Assembly (NCBI GenBank): GCA_963969395.1 | Contig: OZ017805.1 | Span: 3,534,001 to 3,598,000 of the forward strand | DNA length: 64,000 nucleotides | Origin: Pseudoscleropodium purum | Lineage: Eukaryota > Streptophyta > Bryopsida > Hypnales > Brachytheciaceae | Reading direction: 5' to 3' | In this document: one piece after another, positions 9,429-22,100 of the stretch | Position numbering within the stretch: the first letter of the stretch is position 1 | How the letters are laid out: the number at the start of each line of letters is the position of its first letter | Notes under the pieces: generated by a model | Told to the model about the DNA's origin: nothing | Database searches by the model: none | Seen by the model: the letters and a program-made list of their open reading frames with translations, nothing else | Program-made: the position numbers and the translations under genes

Positions 9429-11358
9429 CTACCGTACTTTCTTCATACTACTCCTACTTTGGCTGCCTAGAGTCTATATGGTAGCCACCATTGGTATATT
9501 CTTTGCTGACGACCAAGTTTTAGACTTATGTGGAACTACCGGAAGTAGGTCTTTCAATTCCATTTCTTCCTCGGATCCGGACTTCAACACCTCTTCTTTC
9601 GACTCTTGGATCTCATGAATCTCCAGATTTTTGGCTTGGGGCGATTCACTCAGTTCAATCTCAGCATGATCCCACTTTGGTGTTGACTGTTGCATATGCA
9701 AGAAATCTTCTGAATGAGATCGGGTCGGATTCGTCATCCTTCCAATCCGTGCATCGAGGTTGCCGTGAACAGCCAATTCAGGTATCATGAACTTTCCGGT
9801 TGTGATTTTTCCACGTGGTGGGAGAATTTAGACGGAAACTCTTTCCTCTGCCAAAACGGACTTCTCACTTGCCCCTTTCTTCGGCTCAGGTATCACTAGT
9901 CATGCTAGAGTCCATGCTTGACTACTTGATGGACCCGTGGTTGGAGTGAAGATAGACTTTAGTCCTTCCAATTGTGGCTAAATCGGACCACTAGAAGCCT
10001 GCCAAATCGGAGTCTATCAAACCAGAGTATTCCGGAATATGCTCCTAGGGACTTCCAAAAACCCTTCTAAGTCAATGGCTCGTTCTAGATCCAGGTGTCT
10101 CAACAACTTGCACATGTCCTTTAAAACAATCCCCATCCGCGCTTCGAAGTCGACCAAGATCTTTACCATCCTTGATCTAGTCATATGCCCTTCCTTCTCC
10201 AACAAGGCGGTGTAGAGGTTAGCTTGGATCATTGTATCTTTTGGAACCTTGACGAGTTCTTTGAGGTCGTGGACGAGTCGAAGAACCTTCGTCTCCTTTC
10301 GTCTCGCCACTTTTAGCTCCCCTTCCGTCTACTCTAGTTGGGACTTGAGGCTATCTCTTTCCTCCTCCAATTTCCGGATTTGTTCTTCCTTTTGTTGGAA
10401 TTCTTCTGGATCCGGGTGTTTCCGGATCTCTTTCAAAATTTGGTCCGACTCCATCTTAAGTTCGTCTACGATAAGGAGCATGTAATCCTCCAAGTTGCTA
10501 TACATTTGTTTGGCCTACTACATCCATTGGATTCCGGCTTCAAAGAAGTCCAGGTCTTGAGGATGTTCCAGATGTGGAATTGACTCCTCCCTATCTAGCA
10601 TTAGCACCTTCCCTCATGCAACCGAATCCGTGGACTTCCTTTATTTTCGGTCAACCGTTTCTTCTTCTTCTTCCAGTTGCTCTTCTACTTCGGATTCCTT
10701 CTCCTCTTTCCTCAATTCATTCGTCAAGCCGTACTTTAGGATCTCAACTCTGGTGTTGTACTAAATGATTTGCTCAACATTTGAAACCTCTTTGTGGTGA
10801 TAGGTTGTGTTTCGCTCAGGCTAGTTTGCCCACTAAACCTTGAATCACTCTCCTCCAATGGACAATCCGGTCCTCTAAAGCCTCGAAAATGGTATTAGCC
10901 ACCGTGACCGTAATCTAGGTAGGCTTTTTCAGATACAAGATCAGAATGAAGAAGTCCAACACCCATCTATGCCTCTTGTTTTTGCTATTACTAATAGTGA
11001 AACCCTCTTTTGAGTGGGCCTGACTTTGGAACTTTACGACTACATATTTATCCACTCTTCCGGCTAGTCCAATTCCGTTCTTTTCAAACAAATAGACATC
11101 TTTCCAGATGTCTTCCATCCAAGCTACGGATCGACCTCTCACTATTAACTCCTATTGGTTTGGAACTCCATAAACGATTTCTTGGATCATCTCCTCGTTC
11201 TTCATACTTCATCGTCTATCTAACAATCTGACACACCCAATACACATGAGGTCCTCCTCTAACTACGTTTGGTGGGCCAGATCGGAAGGAATAACTGGAC
11301 AAACCATCTGGGCTGCAACCCTAGACTTTCGTGCAACTAAATCACCAGCTGCCACCAT
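9429..11358 (-). pseudogene. Copy C version of the element protein, decayed
   Basis: Minus-strand relic of the same protein as in copy A, with the homologous start ATG at 11356-11358 and the terminal stop at 9429-9431. Recognisable blocks are RSVAWMEDIWKDVYLFEKNG (around 11100; the Trp here aligns with the TAG of copy A), an acidic Glu/Asp stretch near 10640-10700, and the coiled-coil segment with TRSRMVKILVDF near 10150-10180. The C-terminus (LSESPQAKNLEIHEIQESKE, around 9640) is a tail shared with copies B and D that I do not see in A. Many stops and some frameshifts are present, so no product is possible. Confidence 0.75.
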
Positions 11359-11826
11359 GAATCACTGACAGTTGGCAACCTAATCCGGTGCACAAGGCAT
11401 CGATCTTTTCATCCTTTCTCTATCTTGGTCGCTAACACACCACTTTTTCTCTCAGCTATACGATTCACAAGGTTCAGCAAGCAGAAATGGAGAAAAAGAG
11501 TAGTGGCAGTGGATTTAAGTACCAAACATGCGGTTGATAATTTCCAATGGAGAAAGGGTAGAAGACCATTCCCCTAACAGTACCCTAGTTTCCTAGACCA
11601 GATGCCTAGAACATAGGTTTTAGGAATCCGATACTCTCTTGGATTCCGTATCGGATCTGTTTCCATAACATCAGTAACGATTTTAGCAATCCAAAAATTG
11701 ACTTTTTCTTCTATAGTCTTAGTGTAGCGAAAATCTCTATGAGTGACCAAAAAAAATAAAAATTGTAAGTCTACCTAACGTTATTTTAGACTAATCCCAT
11801 CCGGTTTGAATTTATGTGCTTCCACA

Positions 11827-12690
11827 ACCTTCATCCTTGATGGTTGTTCTATACTACTAGACAGTTGAGCAAATTTTCGTTGTTGCATTGCTCCTTATTG
11901 CTAATCCTCTAGTGATGGTAGTTGCATTTACTACTTTATGCCATATTTAACTATTTTTGGACTTTAAGGAGAATCTTGGACTATGCCATGGTACAATTTA
12001 TCGGGAGATCCCTTGATATTTGGATTTTGGAGTCTTGAACTCCTTAAAAAGAGGATGTAGGAGGGGGGTAATAGAGCATGTTACTACATGAAAGAGGGAC
12101 AAAAAAATCTATTTTTTGCAACAAAGCACCCAAATTGTGTATGCTTGTATGTAATAACTAAGATGAATCATCAGGAGATTTCCCGATGAAGGATATTTTG
12201 AATAAAGTGTAATCTGAAGTGTTGCCCTAAACTATTGAATACCAAACTTTTCTAGCTCAAAAAACCACAAGCATTAATATTGGGTTTCCACACAAAATTA
12301 AAGATCGGGAGATCCCTTGGTGTAAAATCCCCACAAGTTCATATAACAATAGAACATAAAATTGTGAAGACAATTGCAATTATAGTCATTTGATACAATC
12401 AATTCAAACCCTAAAGTAACAGATATTGAAGGTGTTCTTTACATTTTTCTCATGAGACTACAAGAAATGAAATACACAATCAGGAGATTTCTAGATATAA
12501 TCCCTACTACATTATGTTACTTCTAAGAATACATACAAATGACAAGGTAAAATAATGCATTCACAAGGCTTAGAATGAGACTTAAAGGTAACTTATAGTG
12601 TAGGTGCATTCACCACATTTTATTTATAGCTGTATTTAATAAAATAACAAACATGTGCCTATAAAATCAAATACATTTGTACTATTTAAA
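11827..12690. other. Non-coding flank with scattered GGGAGATC motifs
   Basis: No frame is supported. Degenerate copies of the GGGAGATCTCCC palindrome occur near 12000, 12172, 12304 and 12481, for example ATCGGGAGATCCCTTG, spaced irregularly. They match the core of the 58-bp array at 18.3-19.1 kb. Confidence 0.5.
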
Positions 12691-13220
12691 CTACTCCACT
12701 AGACTGAAGAGTTTTCTACCAATAGTTAGCTCCTTCTGTATATAGTAGGAACGTTGAAACTCAAGAAGATCTACATCTTCCCTCACTTGTATGTATAGTT
12801 CTACTACACGAGTAAGTGGCCAATTACGAGGATCTAGCTCAAGGAGTACAATAGTTTGATTCCACAGATTGTGGCGCACTCTAGGGATACCTAATATAAG
12901 CTTTAGTAATTCACAACAATTTGGATAGGGATTTCTCTTATTAGGGTGGTCACCATTGGCAATATAAAGAAAACCTTTCAAAGTGTTTAGCGGGAGAAGA
13001 TGCTGAAGAAGCGTGGATAAAGTCCAAATATGCATGGACGACTACAAACCACACATAGTGTGTTTAACTAAGTACTTAATGAAACCACAAAAACCATGTA
13101 GTACGTCGATACTTTGGGGAAGATCTAAAACACTAGCCTCAATGCAAAAAGCACTTGTCAATGCAATGAGCAATGCCTTCTGCAAACAAGAATCTCAAGG
13201 CACAAGTCAATTTCTGGAAG
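12691..13220 (-). pseudogene. Decayed coding frame, unknown Leu-rich protein
   Basis: The open 114-codon frame at 13035-12691 continues upstream in the same frame through one stop (KYLVKHTMCGL then stop), reaching about 13150, and on through a frameshift to about 13220 (LTCALRFLFAEGIAHCIDK). Read through, the roughly 175 residues are Leu- and Ile-rich with regularly spaced Pro and Trp, including NHLWNQTIVLL-like and DVDLLEFQRSYYIQKELTIG strings, and look like an alpha-helical domain. I do not recognise the family. It lies on the same strand as, and downstream of, the phosphatase pseudogene, separated by about 780 bp. Confidence 0.45.
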
Positions 13221-13260
13221 ACAAGAAAACCTTCAAACGACAAGAGATCTCCCAATAAAT

Positions 13261-13996
13261 AAACACTAAGACAATTAGTTTTCCATGATGTACTTGTCTA
13301 TTACATTACCATAGCTAATCATTTCCAATTGCAATGCTCAAGGACAATGGACTGAACAAAAGAATTTGCTATAATGACTTACAATTTATCAAAAGCAAAG
13401 TTGAACAAAAAAGTTGTGATTGTAGAATTCATATATTGTGGCTATTATTGAAAGTGATAATTAATGATTCATAATACTATTCCTATTATGATGTTGTACA
13501 TGGTCTAAGAGACTTGGAAGATTAATATACCCCCGAAATCAAATGCCATTAAATCTATTAGTAGAAACCCACAAAGTGGAACACAAAATAAGGACCAAAG
13601 ATCACATCCACTTCACGAAATCTATGAATATGCAATCCACAATATAGGTAAACAAGGACAATTACCATGAACCATCTGAAATTATGGGAATATGAATGCT
13701 CGATAAAGAATAAAGTTTGAGCTATAATTAAATTAATACTTTACAATAATGTACTGTAAACACTTTATGTCTACATTTACAATCACAATTAAAGTCTCAT
13801 TTACAATAAAATGTATAGTGACATTTACAATATGAACTTATCAAAAGTAATTGCTTGACTACCATGATACACCAAGTCTCGCGCCAAGTCCTTCACTGGA
13901 AGATCTCCCAAAAATCAAATGCATAAATGACACCTACTCTGGCATGGTTCCCTTCAAGACCAAATACCCCTCTTATGATAAAGGGCTCACCTGACA
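13261..13996. other. Non-coding spacer
   Basis: No coherent frame. A GGAAGATCTCCC copy of the palindrome occurs at about 13898, just beyond the 3' end of the phosphatase relic, and another at 13241. Confidence 0.45.
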
Positions 13997-16900
13997 CTAA
14001 CCCCCAAACAACGGATGATTCTTCACATATTGTGGCATGGCTTCAATTGACTTGAAGAGACCATCAAGCCAAGGCAACAAATGCATAAGGAGGTATGAAT
14101 CGTTTGAGTCACTGCAAAAGGATTAAAGAAAAACAACGCTGTATTCATCATTCCTGAGGTTCTTAATAGGACTATCATCAATGAAAAAAATGTTTTTTAA
14201 ATAAAGACAATCCAGAGAAGTTTGCAAACTTTGCAAGTTCTTTTAAGAAGAATGGTTTACTCGGTGCACAAGGTGCCATGTACAAGGATTATATGCATGC
14301 AGCTTGAGAAAGGGTTACAATGTCTTAAACAAAAAATGAAGCACCTTCGAGGACAATGTCCAACAACCGGTCTAGATTCTTCGGTGTAACATTGCTCCAG
14401 AAAGCAACATCTACCTTCTTCCTAAACCAATTTAGAAAAGTAGTGACACTTGGTCGGCGTTAGACATCAGGTCTTTTGTTGCTAAAAGTTCTATAAACTA
14501 GAACACCATTTCAATCAAGGACTACTATATACTTTTGGAGAGGTACCTCATTTAAAGTCTTTGGTGGTGGTGTATCTTATCCAATAGAGTCTGGAACAAC
14601 CGTCAACAACAACTTATTAGATATAAGTGTCATGGAAAATGCCCAAAAGAAATGAAGTCCTCAAGAATTGTAGTGTATCACCTCAAGCACCTTTGTCGAC
14701 GTCCTCTTCGACGACCTCTACAACCTCCACAACAAAGTCCGCCCCCCATCTGCCAATTGTAGTGCCTATGTATCATGGTCAACGGACTTGTGAAAAAGGC
14801 TTTTGTAAGGAAATTGGTTTGCCTCCCATACCACCTCAATATGTCGCGCTTTTTTAGTTAAGCATCCCAACCTATCAAAATTTAATTTCGGATATTCAAG
14901 AAAAAGGTCAAACTTATCCCTATTAGTGAGTTTCTCTGTGTTAGTATATCTAGGGTGAAGTTTAGCTTTCAATGGATTCACCTTCGCTGCCCTTGACTCT
15001 AAGGTCATTCAATTAAGATCTATCAAAGTATCCTCGACTACATTCTTTGTCATGTCATTAGGAAGAGTGTCATTTGGATTTCCAAGCATTGGAAGATCTT
15101 TCGATGTAGCCCCTCTTGCTTCTATATGAAAGGAACTATTTAGTGCCATGAAGTTAGCTCTATTTTCCATAAAGTCTATGACAGGCCCGAGAGTCTACTG
15201 CACACCTACAATTGTCTCGCCGCTAGAAGAAGGGATTTGACCAGGTGCACCTCCTACAACATAGGAGACCAAAGTCGACACCGCATTGCTCAATTCCAAT
15301 GTACCTCTAGTCCCATTCAATACTTTCACTTCTAAGGACGAATCATTGTGGACCTTATCCGTTGTAGGAGTTACTCCACACTTTTTAGAAGTAGTGGCGC
15401 CCTTGAAGGTCCAATCAAGTGCTTGCTTTGTCCTAATCTCCATGCATCAAGACCATTGATTAGTACTCTTTGCAGAGGGTTCATCTTCCACAACGGCCAC
15501 GGCCTCTTGTTCCTTGGTTGACAGTTTAGACTATGAGGGACTGCATTGCACTGGTGATGGATCCTTCAATTGTAGAGGAGGGAGCACTTGATTGCTAGAC
15601 CTTCTCTACAACATGAAAGGTAGACATTTAGTTCAAGTAAGAAATGCACTACACATCAAGAGCCAAGGCAAAATTGACATCTAGAGATCTCTGGATAGAA
15701 GTTAGGGGTAACAAACCTTCTTGACTAGAGGGACAACAATGGTGTCATCGCTCTCTGAGGAGCATCTTGTACCATGGTCGTCTTTTTTTGACTTATTGTC
15801 CACATCATCAATAGGATTGTTGTCTTCATGGTCTTGTGGAGGTTCCTTGTCATTGTCCTCACCCTCTTCGTGGTCGTCATTGCCTTCACTATTGTGATCC
15901 TATGCATCATTGTTTAAGCCTTCCTTATTATAGTCTTCTTCCTCCCCCCCCTACATCATTGGAATTACTTTTGTAGTGGAAGTCGTCCCAAATTTGCCTC
16001 CCGACCATTAGTGCCTTCGTTTGAACCTCCTTGCTATCCACAATTTTGAGAACCTTGTAGTTGCTCTGCTAAGAAAATTCAGAAAACAAGAATTAATGTA
16101 TACAATAGAAATAATACAATTACTAAGGTCATCAACAGGGGATCTCTGGATCTTGAAATGCTATTACATTCATGATGGTTCAGGGAGAAGTTCTATGGCA
16201 TACCACTCCAAGATAAGTAAACTTTGAACCACCATTCACATTCACTATCACCATGTTGTCAATCATGTGTTCAGTGAATATTTCCAGTGTTGTGGCAATG
16301 GAAAACCAAGGCATTGGTCAACCCCTATAGCAAGTTTTCATTTCCTCCATGTCTTCAGACCGGTATATAGCATGAATAGATTTAGATCTTCTAAAGAATT
16401 TGTGAAAGAAGGTCTAGGCATCTTGGTCCGCGTCGTATGCAAAGAAAAAACAAGGAAGACATTGTAATTTGACCTACTTGGAGTCTATGCGGGAAAATCG
16501 TCCGTCTTGTTTGAAATGTAATTTATGACATGCCAATCTCAGACCCTAACTTTAGCCTCTTTTTGTTGTTTCTGTAAATGACAAAGAACATCGTGGAATC
16601 TTTGAGCATGAGTGATGAGTATTGTAGGTGACTAGGCTTCTACCACTCTTTCACTTCGATTCCATTACTCGAAGGTGTCAAACACCCTTTTCAACTTATG
16701 ACTCTCTAGTCTTATTGCTCACTCTCTAGCATTGGTGACCTTAAAAAGGAACCAAAAATACATGTATGTCTTCCCTTCACCACGCCATGACTTGACCAAG
16801 GAATCCACAAGAATATTGCTAATGTCCTAAGTCCAACTATCCATAATTTTGTAACATAATTCCTCCTTGAACTCTAGACAATTGGCGGTCTCCATAGTCT

Positions 16901-18260
16901 CCTCAACATGGGCATTCATAAAGCTCTCCAACATAGATTTCGCCACGTCTGGACAATTATCTAAGTCAAATGTTTTGTTGAAGGTCTTTGTCTGCCTTTC
17001 TAACCACTCCTTTCCATATTTTGTTGCCAAGCTCTTATCCACCTACAACTCTAGTTCCACACGAGTGATTTTTTTCTCTGCTGCAAACTTGTCAAACTTG
17101 TCAACTATATACAGGTAGTACTCTGGCTTTTTGCTTGGAAGAAGATGTTCCTTGTAGTGACACATCAACTCATTCTTCATGGCCTAAATCTTCTTCTCCC
17201 TAACTCTAGCTTCTTAGATTGAGATTAGTTGCTTTCCCATGAGGTCCTTCATGACCTTTGAATTCTTCTTGCAAACAATTCCCTCTTCTACTAGGCTTGC
17301 CAAATAGTTGACATCTTTAGGTTGGAGTCCATATAGCAACTTCAAGTCTTGTGCCACGAACGGCTTCCATTTTGCCTTTGAGTTAGGACTTGTACCATTC
17401 GGAAGATTATACTTGAAGAATCTCTCCTCTATCTTGAATCACTAGTTCACATCAACATCATTCTCTATAAAGAGGAGCGGAACTCTAATCTCGGGATTGT
17501 CCTTGCTATTAGCCTTCCTACTAGCAAAGATTATAGACATCACTAGATAAAATACCTATAGTGTGATTATACAAAATTAGTTATATGCCTATGACATGTG
17601 ATCATCCAAAGATCACTTGTTGATCACCGTGGGCATGCGGGTATCCGGAGATCTCCGATTGATTACCGTTGGCATGTGATCATCCGGAGATCTCCCGTTG
17701 ATCAACGTGGGCATGGGGTCATCCGGAGGTCTTCCATTGGTCACTGTAAACTTATTCTATCAACATGAATCTAATAGCATTTGAAGATTCTAATTATCTG
17801 CAAATGGATGATGTAATTAGAATTGCATTTACGTATTACTCAATTGAGCGCGGTCTTCCACCATAAGAAGTGGGAGTTGTTCCAATTGTTCAACATTCCC
17901 TTGCACGTGATGGTCTCGCACATTTCTAGCCTCATTTTGCCATAATTGAGGATGAATCCATATTTGATTGATTCATAGGCTTTGGGAATTACCTCCTAAA
18001 TTACCAAAAGCGCAGTCATGTCATCTAATCCTTGCACCTCTAGCACGTCTAGTCCCGTCGTAGCGTGACTCTTTCCCAAGTAGTCCAGTTTGGGACATAT
18101 GACAACTTTTCTGTCTACTACATCCACCTATTTGAGACCCCAAGTTGTCACTTTCTTATCACATCAGAAAATTGCTGGTGTGAAAAACTTTCCGTTGTAC
18201 TAGAAGGTGTGCACCATCCCATTGCTAAAAGATGAGAGCCTTCTTGATGAGTATTTAGCA
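13997..18260 (-). pseudogene. Multi-exon pseudogene ending in an FCP1/NIF phosphatase domain
   Basis: Minus-strand exons can be followed for over 4 kb. Exon-like block 1 (about 18260-17850) reads VDVVDRKVVICPKLDYLGK and EMCETITCKGMLNNWNNSHF. Block 2 starts at ATG 17540 (MSIIFASRKANSKDNPEI) and keeps one frame for over 1 kb with only stops. Block 3 (about 16060-15722) is very acidic. A possible intron of about 120 bp at 15600-15720 separates block 4, a Ser/Thr-rich linker that leads into the phosphatase domain: KYIVVLD[stop]NGVLVYR (the DxDx-type nucleophile motif; the second Asp is Asn, as I recall from plant NIF-like members), VDVAFWSNVTPKNLDRLL, FIDDSPIKNLRNDEY (about 14170) and YVKNHPLFGG, ending at 13997. 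FCP1/NIF enzymes are HAD-type protein Ser phosphatases. The N-terminal 400-plus residues are unrecognised. More than ten stops and some frameshifts make it non-functional. Confidence 0.75.
17595..17750. repeat. 39-bp repeats with AGATCTCC cores in an intron position
   Basis: Four units begin CATG at about 17595, 17634, 17673 and 17712, a 39-bp period. Each contains a form of CATCCGGAGATCTCCCGTTGA followed by TCACCGTGGG. They sit between two exon-like blocks of the phosphatase pseudogene, so they are probably intronic. The core is the same palindrome as in the 58-bp array upstream. Confidence 0.75.
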
Positions 18261-18299
18261 GGCTAGTCCTTGATGATGTTCTCACTACACAATGTGACA

Positions 18300-19100
18300 C
18301 GGAACTATTTAGAGATATCCCCATGAATTTATTTGCCTAGAACTCAACATTAGATTGCTATCATTGAGAGATCTCCCATTGGCACTTACTGACACATTAA
18401 TCCCAACTAGGTGGTGAACATGAGGCATTTCTTCTCATTTTGTAACACATTGTTGTACACGAGTTTCTATCCAGAAATCTCCCAATGACTAACTTGACAT
18501 TGCTTTACTAAGTGACCTCTTAGGTCTCATCAAGAGTTTTTTTGATGATTGACTTGAGCTCACTTTAGTATGAATGGTTCCAGTGCACTGAAAGATATCT
18601 TGATGATTAATTAACTAAAGGGTGATTACTAAGACTAGTGACACTATATCGGGAGATCACCCGATGATAAACCGGACAATGCTTTACTACAACTGGTTGA
18701 CGTGTATCACGAGATCTCCCAATGATTAACTTCATAGTGGCTTATTAGAATTGGTTACAATGTATCAAGAGATCTCCAGATGATTCACTCGAGATTACTT
18801 TATTAGGGCCTCTAACATTGTATCAAGAGATCTCCACATCATTCACTAGAGACTACTTTACTAGGGCCTCTAACATTGTATCGGGAGATCTCCCGATGAT
18901 TAGCTTTACAGTTCTTTACTATGACTGGTTATCTTCAATTGGGAGATCTCCTGATGTTGAACTCCACATTGTTGTACTACAAATTGTTACATTCTATTAG
19001 GAAATCTCCTGATCAAATCATCTAATCCTAAACCAAGTCAAGTTTCAGTTTACTTAGTCAATATTTTCTAGTTACTATCAAGAGATATCCCAATGGTTCT
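18300..19100. repeat. 58-bp satellite built on the GGGAGATCTCCC palindrome
   Basis: Palindrome cores lie at about 18651, 18709, 18767, 18825, 18883, 18941 and 18999, exactly 58 bp apart. Weaker copies extend in register upstream to about 18307, and one out-of-register copy lies near 19080. The best unit contains ATCGGGAGATCTCCCGAT, an 18-bp perfect palindrome, followed by a GATTAACTT-like half and a GCTTTACTAGAACTGGTTAC-like half. About 12 to 13 units are present. The array is on the upstream side of the phosphatase pseudogene. Confidence 0.85.
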
Positions 19101-22100
19101 CATACAAATTAGAGTGCCTTTTCTTCAAGAAATCTGTAGATGCATGGCATTACCACATTTAGAGATTTTCCATGGGCTACCCTAAACCTACGGGGCACAT
19201 GCATATACTCTAGTATTATACATACTTCTCTCTCTATCGCCTATAGGTCCTAGATCATGCTTTTGTCTCTCACTCTCATGTGACAACCATAATTCTATGA
19301 TATTTCAAGCAACTACCACTACAAATGCACAAACATTGAAACTTACGAGTTGTCCCACTTACGGGGGATTTCTTTGTGGTCCACAAAGGTTTCCATTCTA
19401 CTCTATCACAATTTACACCTTCCTTCTTGACACTAGGACTTCCAATTTGTTCTTACAAAGTAAAAATCTACTAAACAATATAGTCAATGACCTTTCAAAA
19501 CAAAATCCTAGGCAATATGCATTGTCAATCTGTGGAGGAGATTTGAAATTGCATTTGGGTTCTCCCATGAATCATTTGGCGTCTACTACAAATTCATATA
19601 CTACACCTTGAATAAGTCACCACATCTAGGTTCTCCCAATCTTAAAACCTTATATCTCACTTACAATTATAACGACCCCCTAATAGATCCTAAATTGTTG
19701 TGTGCTATAATTCCTAGATTGTCATTCGTGGGTCGTGGCTAAACATAAAGCACAACTTCTATGTCTTGGAAACGATCATGACTCCTTATGACAATCTAGT
19801 ATTCTAAAATCGACATGCAAGACCTCTCACTGTAGTACTAAACTCCCTAAACTAATGTAAAGCACAAGCAAACAGTACATTATAGGAGGTCAAGGGGAAT
19901 GACGTACCTAAAGAAGAAAATTGTAAATACTCTCTAAGTGCACCTCCAAGTCGATCAGGTGCACTAGTTCTCTAAGTCCAACTTTAGCTTAGCAACCTCT
20001 AACTTGTAGAAAACTACAATCACAAGTCAATGTGCCACTCGTGATGGAAGTCACGCAAATGAACACCTCCCTCCTCATCCTTCAATTGGCACTACAACTC
20101 TTTTCTTCTCCCTCTTCCAACCTCTTACATTACTTGTCAAATAAAAACTAGAAATGTACCAATACAAGAACCTCCAAGGAAGAGGCGCAGCATTGGGAGA
20201 AACCGAATGCTCAAAACCATCGAGAGGGAAAATGAGCCAACGGGAGTGGGGGGAAACCAAGTAGAGGTGTCCCATTCGCGCAGACAATGATGGTGCCGCC
20301 ACCACCTCGGGCACTTGACAGGGTGGACAAGACCCTTGACTAAGGTGAGCATCAATGCAAATACAAGTATTAATGTTATTTAAACCTTACCAAATGGACC
20401 AGTAATGGTGAAAATCAGCCATTTGAGAGCCCGTATGAACCAAATTTCATTTTTCATTTTTTATGAAGTGCCAAAGTGGCACTACTAAAAGTTATAGTGG
20501 TGCTTCAAATTTCAATATTCATCCACATAGTAGATAGAAAATTTCACATTCATAGATATCACACAACCATCATTTTTTTCTCATCTACAATTTGGCTATT
20601 ATTTTCATCCAAGATTTTTTTTTAATTTGTAGTTTTTTGGCGATTTATGCACTCATTGGAAATCATATTATCATAGCTGACCTTCCCTTTCCACAACAAT
20701 ATTTGAAGATGAATCTTCGATCTTACAAACACAGAGTCTACATCATTCATTGGATGTTTTCTATCTGCCTCAACATTTATGGATTAAGATAGTGTGCTCT
20801 AAAAGCCACATTTGAAGGGGTGATCCCTTTTTTTCATAGATCTTTATGGACATAAATATTATTATTTAATTGTTCAAGGAAAGATAAATGAATGTAAACA
20901 TAATACAAGTTGTTTCATATTTTTAGAATCATTATTAAATTACTTATGAATTTTCAAAGATTTTATTGCAGGCACCAGTTTGTAACCTATGGGTCTTTGA
21001 TCCATAATTCATCCTCTTGCAACTTATAAAGAGATGTAAAAAAACAAAGAAAATGATTCTTTGACTCTTTAAAAAAATAACCCTATTTTTTTTTATGCAC
21101 ACAATGGTGAATAGGTTTATTTAGTAGAAAGCACCTTTTTTCTATTCTATACCTAATTATAATATCAATTTAAAGTAGAGGGGCGCTTTCAGAGCAGTCT
21201 AACTTAATGTTGGCGACACTCATTATAAAGCGCATTAAGTAATGGTGCTACTATATGAGCATTAACATGTGAGTATGTAAGCCTTCAGTATACATAAGTA
21301 GGTGTTTTATTACTATAGAATAAACATCTGTAATAAAATATAATTATTCTATAATTATAGAAGATTCACATTGTATAGATACTTATAATATAGGTGTACA
21401 GTCTTCTAAACTCATGGACTTACACTCTTAGGCTCACATAATAATAATCCTTGTACATCAATAAATGTCAAGAGTCATGGTAAATAATCTTACAATGACT
21501 TGGGGACAAATTTTTGAAGTATAGGATATAAATTTTTTGTTAAACTACATTTAGCGTTACAAATTATTTCATCAAATTGCCATGAAAAAAGTAAAAGTCT
21601 AAATATAATTATGAATGAAAGGGTGCTAAATACAATTTGCATGAGATGCCTACCACTTAGAACTTAGAATGCATGTGCTTAAAGTTTAAATAAAAGTATT
21701 AGTAAGATAACATTGAACATCCATGATTATAGAAATTATAGTGAATTCAAAAGAATTAGTCTATGACATTATTAACAAGATTTTTTGAAAGCAAATTATA
21801 TGACTAAGTATTTGACTCTATATTCATTACTCATGTTTGTAGTTCACTTGATTTGAAATTGGTTAATTAGTTGTGAGTGCATTGCATTCGAAGAAATGAT
21901 CAAAATGCAAGAGAAAAAGTTCTAATAACCATCCCATTATGGTAGAAGTAGAAGCAAGCATAATGCAAGTACAACTATACTCTTTATTTTGGACATTCCA
22001 ATTAAAGAATGTATAAGAGCATAATTACGATTTTGGTTGTAGAGGGAGTAGTTTATCTTATTTTCTAAAACTACAAAGGTAGTAATAGAAGCAAAGAAAC

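Larger units (their letters stand above)
5041..11826 (-). mobile_element. Copy C: old LTR-like element, split by copy A
   Basis: Minus-strand relative of copies B and D: aside from the 3.3-kb insertion of copy A, it matches them along about 3.47 kb. Its sense-strand 5' end is at 11826 and begins TGTGGAAGCAC, as in B. The 3' side matches B and D down to CTCTGGGACAAT (about 5050) and then diverges, and I found no second copy of the flanking ACCTT at the low end, so this terminus is lost or rearranged. The element is heavily mutated by substitutions and is clearly older than the CpG-rich insertion within it. Interpretation as a solo or partial LTR rests on the B and D ends. Confidence 0.7.

Noticed and set aside
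19297..19611. Possible 104-aa gene
   Set aside because: No recognisable motif, no paralogue in the window, no promoter or intron signals; a frame of this size can occur by chance.
20075..20355. Overlapping Trp/Pro/Arg-rich minus-strand frames
   Set aside because: Two frames overlap over the same GC-richer patch, which is typical of composition artefacts.
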